Positions 1 through 8,487 of a stretch of DNA of 64,000 bases are shown here, piece after piece. The notes beneath the pieces were generated by a model. The model had not been told where the DNA came from and did no database searches. It saw only the letters and a program-made list of their open reading frames with translations. The position numbers and the translations under genes were made by a program. The stretch comes from Kappaphycus alvarezii (lineage: Eukaryota > Rhodophyta > Florideophyceae > Gigartinales > Solieriaceae). The stretch is taken from assembly GCA_002205965.3 (NCBI GenBank), contig NADL03000692.1, forward strand, positions 1,054,001 to 1,118,000, read 5' to 3'. Numbering within the stretch: the stretch's first letter is position 1; each line of letters starts with the position of its first letter.

Positions 1-56
1 GTATTCGAGTTGAGAAGTATTAGGGAACCAGTCGAGGGGATTTTGTTTCTGTAATC

Positions 57-1006
57 ATGGATCTCAACGCTGCTCGTATAACGTTCACAGGGCAAGAATG
101 AAGACGTTGAGGAGTTTTTCTATACATATGTCAACGTTGTGATGCGTGAGAAGGGCGATGAAGAGAAGGCCGCAAGTATCTTTGCCTATCTTCATGATGA
201 CGCAAAGCACAAATATAAGTCCAAGTTTATCGACGGGTGGTCTCTTAACGGGAATGGGCGTAACTTCGGTGACGTATGTTAGTGGCTTGTGAAAGAGTAT
301 GCTAAGGAGGTAGAACCAGATGAGATGCCATAGAGGCCCGGCTCAACTTCGACGATTTGTTAAGCTCATTGGTGTACTTGTGTGATCTTTATGAAAAGGC
401 TGGGTTCAACGCCCAAGCCAAGTACGGAATGCTGCGTAAGGCGGCTATGGGGGATAAGCGGCTCTCCGATTTCTTCCCCCTCATCAAGGGCCCTCACACT
501 TTTGATGAGCTGAAGGGTACCATAGTAGAATTTTCAAAAATTCGGAGACGTTTCAGTCACCAAGTGAAATACCGAGGGAAACCCGTACATCTATGCCGAT
601 CGTACATCCTGAAAAGAATTATCAAAGGCCAGCCACTAGCGCAGCAGCATTGGAATCAGTCAGGAGCGATGTCAAAAACTTGGAAGAAAGGTTGGAAACC
701 CGATTCGATAATCGACTTGACATGATAACCTCGCAGTTGGAAAGCCTTACTCTTACCATTAAGAAGAACCAGTCTGGGGCCCCTAAGGCCGCAGAAGTCT
801 GTTCTTACTGTCACAAGCCTGGACACTTTGCAAATAGGTTTCCTGATAATCCACACAGAAACACTCGTTGTGGAAAGTGCGGACGTTACGGGCATCATGA
901 AAGTAACTGCTGGTCTAAAGACAACAGAAGATCAAATTTATCGGAAGCAAGGAGTGAGTCAGGACCACAGGTGAAAATTTACAAAATAGAAGGGATCAAA
1001 GGTTGA
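57..1006 (+). pseudogene. gag-like region with two zinc knuckles
   Basis: Reading starts at ATG 57, just after the leader, but the frame breaks near 100 and again near 280-340. Open pieces are 357-725 and 593-1006. The 593-1006 piece has a coiled, charged stretch and then two knuckles at about 799-915. The first has C-x2-C-x4-H but phenylalanine where the last cysteine belongs. The second, CGKCGRYGHHESNCW, is a canonical CX2CX4HX4C. Ty3 gag proteins form the particle and bind RNA through such knuckles. The second copy at 23461-23745 keeps the same layout and also lacks the last cysteine of knuckle one. The leader and start are matched in the second copy around 22863, which supports ATG 57 as the gag start. 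Confidence 0.75.
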
Positions 1007-1873
1007 CAGATGCCGGTAACGTATCCATCGCTGAAGAGATTAGTCAAGTCAATGTGACAAAAAGGGATGGGGAAGGGAACATTTTATCGAAGAAACCTAG
1101 GCTAGATTATGGAATGCTGGAGCATATCCCAGCACTTGTACCTCCTCGAACCAAGAGGTCTGATCAAGTTGTTCCAGGAGTGGGAGTCACTCCGGCCAAG
1201 AAGACGAAAAAGAGTAAGAAAGTTAAGAGTATCTCTAAGGACGTACTAGAGTATGTGAAGAGGTACAATTTGGTGGCTGAGCTTGCATCGGCCCCAACTG
1301 GGATAACGTTTGGTCAACTTTTGAGGGGCGACGCAGAGGACGCAAGAAAAGAACTCAAAAAATTATCAGGTCTAATAAGTCCGCTAAGGGTAAGAAACTG
1401 TTTCTTCAATCGGCCTCGACAGCACCAAGACGTCTTAAGCTGGTACCAGTCAAAGTATTGGGTATGAAAACCAGGCTCTCTTCGATTCGGGTGCTGTTCC
1501 AAACCTCATTTCAGAAACTTTGGTGACAGATCTAGGTCTCGACATTACTCCAACGACTCGAAAAATAACTGTAGCGGATGGAACCGTCTCAAAATGCATG
1601 GGCACTGTTGACAATGTTTCCGTGTTCTTTGGGGACTCTAAAGTTGATGTAGACTTTCTTGTCATGCCTGATCTCCCTTTCGATGCAATCATTGGCTGCC
1701 CTACCATGGAAAGACTAGGGACATGCATTGACTTGGGCAATCAAATGGTTTCAGTTAATATTGACGGCAGAACCGTGAAGATGCCCCTGGATTTCGACAA
1801 AAGCACGCATCCTGAAGATTTAAAAGAAACGGACAGTGAAGATTTCACTTCTAGCTATGACAGCGAAGATTAG
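1003..1873 (+). pseudogene. Retropepsin-type protease region of pol, frameshifted
   Basis: Three frames are used in turn. A basic, lysine-rich linker is open from 1003 in one frame, a second frame is readable at about 1370-1470, and the protease core is in a third frame to the stop at 1873. The core carries ALFDSGAVPNLIS (about 1484-1522), the D-S-G aspartic protease signature followed by the hydrophobic turn. The flap and later strand follow, then the I-I-G-C-P-T-M-E-R-L motif near 1690-1725. In the decayed copy (24200-24530) the linker and DSG-equivalent segment run in a single frame. That places copy-1 frameshifts near 1340-1380 and 1470. This family of enzymes cleaves the polyprotein as a dimer. 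Confidence 0.75.
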
Positions 1874-1911
1874 GAACCAACGAACACTTTCGGAAGTGGA
1901 AAAGGGTACCC

Positions 1912-2409
1912 TTGGGGGTAATAAACATGGCATGGGACGATTATGATTCTGGGTTTGAAACAGATGACGACTGGAATTCTAGGATAAGTTTGAAACCCGA
2001 ATATGTTTCTTTTTGCGATGATATCGAATCAAAGGACAGAATTCGGAGCATGAAAGAAGATTACCTTTGCAAAGAAAATAAGAATACGTCGAATTCCATA
2101 TATGAAGATGTGAGCACGACGGAAGAGGTCCTTCAAAATATTGAGGTTGAGAATCAAGAAGAAAAAGGGCGCCAAATGGCAGAAATTCAAGGAAAAGTGC
2201 AGCACCTTCCCGCCGCCGCCTCACTGAAAATATCCAACATGTTAACATCTTCCGAAGTAATTGCATGGAGTGTATCAGATTTAAGACAAGCAAGTGTACC
2301 GGTTACCACTCGTTCGAACTTACCGACACTCAACCGATTTACCACAAGCCTAGACGTCAACCGCCAAAATATGACCAATTTATCTCAGAAAATGTTACAA
2401 GTACGCTGA
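1912..2409 (+). pseudogene. Acidic spacer between protease and reverse transcriptase
   Basis: Open frame rich in D, E and S between the protease stop and the RT. Its first part, to about residue 110, is an acidic spacer with no recognised domain. From about 2265 the real coding frame appears to shift to the one carrying the RT N-terminus, so the tail of this frame is out of register. The equivalent interval in the decayed copy (24540-25650) is longer and unreadable. I see no catalytic motif here. Confidence 0.5.
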
Positions 2410-3080
2410 AAAATGATATTATTCGACCAGTTTCATCCCCATGGTCGTTTCCAGTTGTGGTCGCACCAAAGAAGGATGGAAAGCTGCGTTTTTGCGTCGA
2501 TTACCGACAACTGAACCAGAGAATGATACCCGATCGATTTCCGATTCCGAACATGGAGGAGATCCTCGAGGACCTGAAGGATGGGAGATATTTCACTCAA
2601 TTGACCTTTACAATGGCTATTGGCAGATTCCATTGGATGAAAAATGTAAGGAAAAAACAACCTTTGCCAGCAAAGTTTGTACGTTCAGGTTCGAAGTGAT
2701 GCCTTTTGGTCTCATGAATGCACCAGCTACATTCCAAAGAATGATGAACGAGGTTTTGAAAGGACTTCCATTCGCAATAGTCTATATCGATGATGTCGTC
2801 ATATTCTCAGAAACATTGGATCAGCACATCTCGCACGTCAGGACAGTTGTGGAGAGGATATCGGAATATAGCTTGAAAATTAAGTTGAGCAAATGCTTCT
2901 TTGCGAAAACTTCTATCCAATTACTCGGTCATATCGTCGACCAAGAGGGAATTAGAGTGGATCCAGAGAAAACGAAAAAAATAAAGTTGGCACCAAGGCC
3001 CGCTTCAAAGACGGAGGTCCGAAGCTTCTTAGACTGGCCTCATATTACAGAAGATTTATCAAAGATTTCGCCAAAACTGC
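2265..3080 (+). pseudogene. Ty3/gypsy reverse transcriptase, two or three frames
   Basis: The N-terminal fingers read in one frame to about 2610, with FPVVVAPKKDGKLRFCVDYR (about 2448-2507), the hallmark start of Ty3-type RTs. The frame then shifts. The palm continues from about 2595 with DLYNGYWQI (motif A), MPFGLMNAPATFQRMM (motif B) and YIDDVVIF (motif C, YIDD at 2783-2794). The thumb side has LLGHIVDQEGIRVDPEK. Another shift occurs near 3030-3060 before the connection to RNase H. Catalytic aspartates of motifs A and C are present, so the domain was active before the frameshifts. It would copy element RNA into cDNA in cytoplasmic particles. Confidence 0.9.
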
Positions 3081-3600
3081 AGCACCGTTACATGCCAGCA
3101 CTACGAAGAACGGAAAATTTTACTGGAACAAGGAAATGGAAACTGCATTTCAGGAGCTTAAAGATAAGCTATGTGTCCCCCAGTTCTCATGTACCCAGAT
3201 TTCAAGAGACCATTCGTTGTGGAGACAGATGCCTCAGAACGGTCTTTGGGTGCCGTTTTGTCCCAAAAAGATGAAAACGGAAGACTACACCCTGTTCAAT
3301 TCGCAAGCCGAACTCTGAATGATGCGGAAAATAGATACTCAGTCTGCGAGAAAGAAGCGCTAGCTGTCGTCTTCGCGCTGAAAAAGTTTCGCGTATACCT
3401 TTTATCACTCGAGAAATTTGTCTTGATAACTGATCACCAGGCACTTAAGACAGCATTCCAAAAGAAGGATGTATATCACCGCTTGGCCCGATGGCTCGAC
3501 ATTTTCGCAGAATATCGGTTTGAAATTGTGTATAGACCCGGACGCAATAATCAGCCTGCCTATTACCTATCCCGCTTGAGGGATCCACTGAGTCCAAATG
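3060..3600 (+). pseudogene. RNase H domain of Ty3-like pol
   Basis: From 3171 a single frame runs to 4106 and covers the RNase H and the integrase zinc finger. RNase H signatures are VVETDASERSLGAVLSQ (first catalytic D), the glutamate region YSVCEKEALAVVFALKKF, and LITDHQAL (second D). The tail reads IVYRPGRNNQPAYYLSRL, close to the usual Y-x-P-G-x-x-N-x-x-A-D-x-L-S-R; the D position is Y here, which would damage the last catalytic acid. The stretch 3060-3170, joining RT to RNase H, is in a different frame. Confidence 0.85.
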
Positions 3601-3639
3601 AAAAGGCTTCGGAGGACATCGTCGGAGTCGCCGAGTTGC

Positions 3640-4480
3640 AGTTGCCGAACGATAACGAGTACGAAGCTAATATTCACGGACTGATCAAATTCCTCGATGG
3701 ACTAGAAATGAGAAAGGTTGATCTTGAACACAGAAATTGGGTACGCAGGAATCAAAAAGCTTTTACATTGTGGAATGGGAATCTCTTCCGGCACACTAAA
3801 GCCAGTCCCCGACTAGTGGCCCCTTTGAAAGAAAGAATGAAGATCTTGAGGACTTTCCATGATGAGCTAGGGCATTGGGATCTCGAAACAACCAAAAAAT
3901 TCGTAACTGAGAGATTCTGGTGGCCCGGTATCCATAAGGACGTCTATAATTTCGTGAAAAGCTGCGACAACTGCCAAAAATTCACTACAATACGGAAGTA
4001 TAAGACAACTCTAAGTTTTCCAGTTTCCGGTCTCTTTGAAACCTTCTCAATTGACTTTGCGGGCCCGTTCAAGGAAACCTCTTCCGGAAAAAATATCTCC
4101 TTATAGGGGTGGAACATCTTACTGGATAGCCAATAGCAGTTGCAGTTGAGGAGGCAAATGCTGAGGTGGTACTGAGATTCATCGAAAAAGAAATAATTGA
4201 ACCGTTTGGTCTTCCGAAAAGGATAATCTCGGATAACGCCCTTTGTTTTACTGCAACTTTACAGCTTCGTTTTTTGGACGAGAAAGTGATTCAGCTGAAG
4301 ACCGTTCTCGCATACGCTCCTATGTCCAACGGGAAAGCTGAGAGGATGGTTGGAACCATTAAACGAGCAATATCGAAAACTGTGTCGGAGAATAAAATCC
4401 AGTGGGAAGATGCCTTACAAAAGTACTATACGGCTATCGTCGAAGAAGAGGAAGAAATGGACGCTCACCATTCGAGCTAA
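3640..4480 (+). pseudogene. Integrase zinc finger and DDE core, frameshifted
   Basis: The HHCC finger is at about 3858-3975: H-x4-H in HDELGHWDLE and C-x2-C in CDNCQKF. The core begins FSIDFAGPF (first D, about 4047-4073), has the second D in ISDNALCF (about 4223-4246) and the glutamate in NGKAERMVGTIKRA (about 4328-4369). The frame changes near 4090-4106 and a TAG near 4125-4130 sits where relatives have a tryptophan after T-G, so it looks like a TGG to TAG mutation. Integrase inserts the cDNA; this copy would need more than one repair to work. Confidence 0.85.
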
Positions 4481-5964
4481 TATACGGAAGGGCTCCTAGA
4501 ATGTTACAGAGAGACATGGAAACAAATATTATCGATGAAGAGAGTAGGGAAGTTGAGCTACTGGCCACCGAAGGCTGGAGATCACACCGCGCGCTAGCAC
4601 AGACAAGAAATAAGGATGCAGAAACTGCAGTCAGAACCTTTTCAGTTGGCTCTAAAGTACTTGTAGTACATGGAAAAGCAATGCAGCAGGCTGTGAAGTG
4701 GCCGGCCTTCCAAACCAAGTACTCGAATCCTTGCATCGTCACGGAGGAAAGACACCCGCACTATCAGCTCTGTTCAAGCTCAGGGAAGAGATCAAGGAGG
4801 GCTATCCATGCACGTCGTCTGGTCCCTTATCATCAGAGGCCTGAAGAATTCCTTCTCACACAGGACTATGCGCAACCACGGGGCATACTCATCTTTAATT
4901 ATAGAATGATTCCTATGGGAGGAAAAAGGGCCTGGGAATGGATCATTTCGATTACGCGGGACTTCTACGAACTCCACGTAATCATCCATTTCTACACTAA
5001 TATATGCCTATGTTTTCGTACGTTGAACGGACCATTGCTACCTGAAGAAGATTTCCGACTATTAATAAGAGTTCTATTTTCATTCCAAAACGGAAGGTTC
5101 ACGGAAGCAGGTCCAGAGTTTGTGGAGGTAATATATCATTACTCTATAGGAAGATATGGAATGGTAGCTGCTGGAGACTTGTCGCAAACATATCTGAATA
5201 TTATCCGTCCAATTTACGTATTTCTCAAGAACAACCAAGACGTGCGACTGACAGGTTACGCCTTACCCCCGGATATGGTGTACAGACTGGTCCCGTATCC
5301 TCTATGGGAACCTTACGTTTCTCCGCCACAAATTGGGAACGTTGGAGGCGGCGAGGATCCTCCTGAAGCAGTGATGATGACCAGAGGAGGACCTTCAGGA
5401 TACAACAACCCGCCCAGAAGAGGTTCCGGTCGTCCCCTGAGAGGACCTCGTGCAGGTCCCAGTACGTCAGGAGCTGGTCGCGGCCATTCATCGGGACCGT
5501 CCACCACAACTTCATCTCTAGCTCTCCTTCACAACCATGCACAGCATACAGTCGGAAGAAGAAGATTATCTTTTTGGCTGCGCAATATCTCCGAGGATGC
5601 GAACGATGCGCAGGTCATTTCTTATTTCATGATAAGCATCTGTTTATGTTTTAGGGCGCTACATGGACCGCACTTATCTTACGAAGATTCGTTCTTGATG
5701 ATGCGCGTCTTCTTTTATTATCGGCATCCATTCCTCCGGCATCTTCCAGAAGAGTTTGCATATCACATATACTTTTTCACTCTTGGAAGATTCGGAAGAG
5801 TCACGGAAGAAGAATGTATTCAACCCCACCTCGATGTTATCAAACCAATATATGAGGCTATGCTACAAAGTGAGGTACCAGTAATGCGAACCTACTTTTT
5901 AGAACATCATATTGGTAATCAGTTGCATCCGTACCCGTTAAGAGACCACATATTTTATCAATAA
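4402..5964 (+). CDS. Integrase C-terminus (GPF/Y-like) fused to a tandemly duplicated unknown domain
   Basis: Longest open frame of copy 1: 520 codons, ending TAA at 5962-5964. Residues 1-25 are the end of the integrase core and 25-35 contain SPFELIYGRAP. Residues about 80-145 look like the GPF/Y module of Ty3 integrases (FSVGSKVLVVHGK, a P-C-I-V-T step and an R-A-I-H-A-R-R-L-V-P-Y end). Residues about 190-308 and 403-519 are two copies of one domain, sharing ICLCFR-x-L-x-GP-x-L, an E-D pair, an R-V-x-F segment, P-E-F, G-R-[YF]-G, L-x-[VI]-I-[RK]-P-I-Y and a closing PYPL. Between them (about 309-375) is a G/P/R/S-rich linker. I do not recognise the domain. It sits where other Ty3 elements carry a chromodomain, but does not resemble one. 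The decayed copy keeps the linker and second repeat near 26930-27480. The first Met codon lies inside the integrase, so it is not the true start of translation. Confidence 0.75.
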   Translation: MGRCLTKVLYGYRRRRGRNGRSPFELIYGRAPRMLQRDMETNIIDEESREVELLATEGWRSHRALAQTRNKDAETAVRTFSVGSKVLVVHGKAMQQAVKWPAFQTKYSNPCIVTEERHPHYQLCSSSGKRSRRAIHARRLVPYHQRPEEFLLTQDYAQPRGILIFNYRMIPMGGKRAWEWIISITRDFYELHVIIHFYTNICLCFRTLNGPLLPEEDFRLLIRVLFSFQNGRFTEAGPEFVEVIYHYSIGRYGMVAAGDLSQTYLNIIRPIYVFLKNNQDVRLTGYALPPDMVYRLVPYPLWEPYVSPPQIGNVGGGEDPPEAVMMTRGGPSGYNNPPRRGSGRPLRGPRAGPSTSGAGRGHSSGPSTTTSSLALLHNHAQHTVGRRRLSFWLRNISEDANDAQVISYFMISICLCFRALHGPHLSYEDSFLMMRVFFYYRHPFLRHLPEEFAYHIYFFTLGRFGRVTEEECIQPHLDVIKPIYEAMLQSEVPVMRTYFLEHHIGNQLHPYPLRDHIFYQ

Positions 5965-6021
5965 GACAGCAACCACTAACGGAAACAGAAGAAGAGCAGT
6001 GACGAGCCGGGACGTTCGTCT

Positions 6022-6035
6022 TGAGCGGGAGGGCG
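6022..6035 (+). other. Polypurine tract of Ty3-like copy 1
   Basis: TGAGCGGGAGGGCG lies directly before the TG that opens the 3' LTR. Polypurine tracts prime plus-strand DNA synthesis in LTR elements and abut the 3' LTR. The decayed copy has a matching tract (ACCGGGAGCTAG) directly before the TGTTGG at 27566. That agreement is the main evidence for where the LTR starts. Confidence 0.65.
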
Positions 6036-6436
6036 TGATGTGCGCAAATTCGCACACGAAAAAATCTAGATGAGGACCTTAATTGTATACAGTATTGGAA
6101 CTGGGAAGATATTTTTACAGTTTTTGAATTTGCAAGATATATTTATTTGGGTGAGTGTGGCAAAATCATCGTTTGATTTTTTTTTAGGACACGCTGTCAC
6201 AGTGGATGTCAGTACAGTTCTAGGTTGTGGGTGATACTACGAGTGACTCTGAAAGGTCTATATAATGGCCACATCAATTCCCACCCCTGGCCGATGGGTG
6301 GCTGGCATGGGTATGGCACCTAGATATTTACCTTGAGGAAATATCTTCTAATGGTCTCTCTGGTTTACAAGATTCCCGTGAATGCGTTTTATGGTATTTA
6401 GTATGTTTGATTGAGACTTTAGGACTAGGCGAAAAG

Positions 6437-6450
6437 TCTATATAAGCTGA
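6437..6450 (+). promoter_or_regulatory. LTR TATA box
   Basis: TCTATATAAGCTGA within the LTR. The same TATA box context recurs in the LTRs at 8346-8361 (minus), 36588-36600 (plus), 38930-38945 (minus) and 62209-62222 (plus). Repeated preservation inside otherwise diverged LTRs fits the U3 promoter that starts genomic RNA. Confidence 0.6.
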
Positions 6451-6519
6451 GTAAAGTGCTTCCTCCTTGAGAGGTCAAGCAAGCTGGCAGACAACTTCAG
6501 GTCAAGCTCCGAGTAGTAA

Positions 6520-6538
6520 GAAGTTGAGAGTCAACTTC
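6520..6538 (+). other. Conserved inverted repeat in the LTR
   Basis: GAAGTTGA-GAG-TCAACTTC: eight-base perfect arms around three bases, about 75 bp downstream of the TATA box, so probably in R or U5. The solo LTR at 8045-9708 has the same hairpin (minus strand, near 8258-8276), and the LTRs near 36680 and 62295 have slightly mismatched versions. As RNA it would form a short stem-loop; function unknown. Confidence 0.5.
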
Positions 6539-6759
6539 AGACCCAAGAAAACTTTTTCCTAAGCTGGTCGCAGAGCATCAGTGGTAGACGCTGCCCCTTT
6601 TATGCTTGCTTGTAGGCCTCTCAACTCTCTCCCATATACACTCCTTTTTATTTGTTCAACTATACCACGGTAGCACTTTTGTCGCTCGCAACACCTCCGT
6701 CTTGGGGTAGTTGGTTCTAAGTATCTCTTCTCCCGAAGATTTACCCCTATCAATGTCCA

Positions 6760-7193
6760 TGCTTATCGGGGAATTCCGGCTTTTTGGCGGCTCTTACGAT
6801 ACTTAGTAATGTTTTAGCAACTGGACAAGCGCCAGCCGTTCTTGCTCCTTGGATCTCAAGTGCTCCACTAACCCCGTTGGCGAAGAAAGACATGTCACCT
6901 AGGCCTTCAACCCAATGTCCTCTCTGAATGCGGCGCGAAATGCAAAGCAGAGAAGATATCAATCCTTTATCGCGACCTCCACCAGAGGCAGGCTCGTGCC
7001 TGTGCCAATCTCCACTCTTGGAGGTTGGCACCCGGATGCATGTGCAGTGCTAAATGACGTGGCAAAAAACGTGGCTGTGAGGGCACTGGAGACGTACGGA
7101 AAGGTTCGGGGGGTTTTGATGCAAAGGCACGCTGCAGCAGCCGTCATGTCCAATGCGGCCTGCTTGATGGCTGGCCTGAAGGTAGCATTTTAG
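6760..7193 (+). pseudogene. Family-A non-LTR retrotransposon, C-terminal RLE-domain fragment
   Basis: From about 6890 the plus strand encodes the last ~100 residues of the family-A endonuclease region: LNAARNAKQRRYQSFIAT, then ISTLGGWHPDACAVLNDVA, ending in ACLMAGLKVAF and the stop at 7191-7193. The same C-terminus is seen at 9766-10100 (minus), 38390-38625 (minus), 41190-41400 (minus) and 41872-41975 (plus). The stretch 6760-6890 seems to carry an upstream part of the same domain on the opposite strand, as a possible inversion. Directly downstream is the family's 3' tail. Confidence 0.7.
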
Positions 7194-7312
7194 GAAGCGT
7201 AGTTCCTTCCCCATTACGAAGTAGGTATTTCCTGAGTCGATTGTGGTTGTCTGGAAAACCATTGGATAGATCGGATATATCTTCCAAGAGTAAAACACCC
7301 AAACCTTTCCCC
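7194..7312 (+). repeat. Tail A: 3' untranslated end of family A
   Basis: Starts at the stop codon of the family-A ORF and runs through AGTCGATTGTGGTTGTC, GGATATATCTTCCAAGAG, TAAAACACCCAAACC to a C-rich end. There is no poly(A). At least eleven more copies or fragments occur in the window: 13451-13532, 14926-14993, 21283-21332, 38255-38345 (minus), 40539-40680 (minus), 40795-40861, 41845-41870, 41976-42100, 44876-44996, 60990-61063 (minus) and 63661-63792. Several carry TSDs. This fits a LINE-type 3' end recognised by its own RT, with 5' truncation. Confidence 0.75.
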
Positions 7313-7338
7313 TTCCTTACCCCCTCCACGGTACGTAC

Positions 7339-8044
7339 ATGTCCTTTTCTGCGTGGAAAGTCGCTCTGGCTCTCCGTCTCGGCATCCCGTTATTCTCTGG
7401 ATCTACTAGCTGTGCGTTCTATTCCCGCCGCTCGGCCGACGTCGCACCCGTCTTAGATCCAAGCGACCAACACGCGTTGACCTGCAAATACAAAGACGGA
7501 ATGAGTCGTCGTCATCACATCCTCCGCAACGTTCTCGCCGGCCTCTGTAAGGAAGTTGGGATAGTCGCCCTCGTCGAACATCCACTCCTCTACCAGGTTC
7601 CCGACCCATCTGGGCATTCGGAGTCCCCCCCGCTACGAATGGACATTTACATACCCGCTGCATACGGGCTTCACAGTACCGATATCGCCGTCGACGTTAC
7701 TGTTGCCCACCCCTCCGCACGCCGCCACATTTCGCCAAGTACGGTTACCGCAGGCGCTGCCGCAACACTCGCAGAGCGCGACAAACATCGTCATTACAGC
7801 ACTTACTGCGACCAAAACGATATCCTCCTCTCCCCCGTCCGGATTGATATCTATGGCGCCTTGGACGACGACGGCAAGGGTTTTTTCCGCCGCCTTGCTT
7901 CCTCCGCTGCTTCCCGTCGCGGTTCCTCCCCTCAACAGGAGCTCCGCGACTTCGTTACCCGTTTTGCATTTAGTCTCCAAATAATGCAGGTGCGACAGGT
8001 TTCTACCCGCCGCCTGCATCCGTACTTAATTTATGAATACCCTC
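7339..8044 (+). pseudogene. Family-B non-LTR retrotransposon, RLE-domain C-terminus (B1)
   Basis: Open frame from 7339. Order: WKVALALRLGIPLF, a CKYKDGMSRRHH segment with C and H residues that may bind zinc, then LRNVLAGLCKEVGIVALVEH, a D-I-Y-I-P step, DIAVDVTVAHPSARR, and A-E-R-D-K-H-R-H-Y. The R/K...D...D-V-T-V arrangement is that of restriction-like endonuclease domains found after the RT in several site-specific and related non-LTR families. The reading frame ends in the family-B tail, which is cut after GAATACCCTC by a solo LTR (8045-9708) and resumes at 9709. The last ~40 codons of the nominal frame (to 8163) therefore lie in the LTR and are not part of this protein. Confidence 0.75.
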
Positions 8045-8487
8045 TGATAGGGGTAAATCGTCGGGAGAAGAGGTATTCAGAATCAACCACCCCAAGAAGG
8101 AGGTGTTGCAAGCGACAAAAGTGCTACCGTGGTAGAGTTGAACGAACGAAAAGGAGTGTATAGGGACGACAGTTGAATGGGCTACAAGCAAGTATGGAAG
8201 GGGCAGGGTCTACCACCTATGCTTAGTGACTAAGGTAAAATAAATGCTTCTTGGGTCTGAAGTTGACTCTCAACTTCCTAACTATTTGGGACTGAGCTTG
8301 AAGCTGTCTGCCAACTTGCTTGACCTCTCAAGGAGGAAGCACTTTACTCAGCTTATATAGACTTTTGGCTAACCCTAAAGTCCGAACAAAACTACAGAAG
8401 GTACCAGGAAATGCATACAAACAATTTGTGTGGATGATATACTCTAAACAAAAGATACTTAAGAAACTAACAATCAATGAGGTCCTC

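Larger units (their letters stand above)
1..6752 (+). mobile_element. Ty3/gypsy-like LTR retrotransposon, copy 1, lacking its 5' LTR in the window
   Basis: Domain order on the plus strand is gag zinc knuckles, protease, RT, RNase H, integrase, C-terminal extension, polypurine tract and LTR. This is the Ty3/gypsy (Metaviridae) order, with integrase after RNase H. The window opens just inside the element: position 1 is a short leader and an ATG occurs at 57. The 5' LTR must lie upstream. Several one-base frameshifts and a few stops break the polyprotein, so the copy looks non-autonomous. The last 520 codons remain open. The 3' LTR ends TTACCCCTATCA at 6752. A second, older copy lies at about 22840-28500, and solo LTRs of the same family lie at 8045-9708 and 38626-39917. 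Confidence 0.9.
6036..6752 (+). repeat. 3' LTR of Ty3-like copy 1 (717 bp, internally deleted)
   Basis: Starts TGATGTGCGCA after the polypurine tract and ends TTACCCCTATCA, i.e. TG...CA. The last 360 bp match, in either orientation, solo or partial LTRs at 8045, 36570, 38626, 45208, 46690 and 62190. The solo copies are 1292-1664 bp long, so this one lacks much of U3. A remnant of the LTR-encoded acidic ORF remains at about 6324-6360, reading D-I-Y-L-E-E-I-S-S. The stretch 6060-6400 holds no other gene. Flanking sequence after 6752 is a family-A retrotransposon fragment. Confidence 0.75.

Noticed and set aside
7406..8019. Minus-strand ORFs at 7406-7663 and 7633-8019
   Set aside because: Antisense shadows of the family-B RLE frame, which has recognisable motifs and relatives.
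6420..8370. Long terminal inverted repeats of a DNA transposon (6430-6752 versus 8045-8370)
   Set aside because: The right-hand repeat is one end of a 1664-bp LTR with its own CCCTC duplication, and the left one is the 3' LTR behind a polypurine tract. They are two separate LTRs in opposite orientation.
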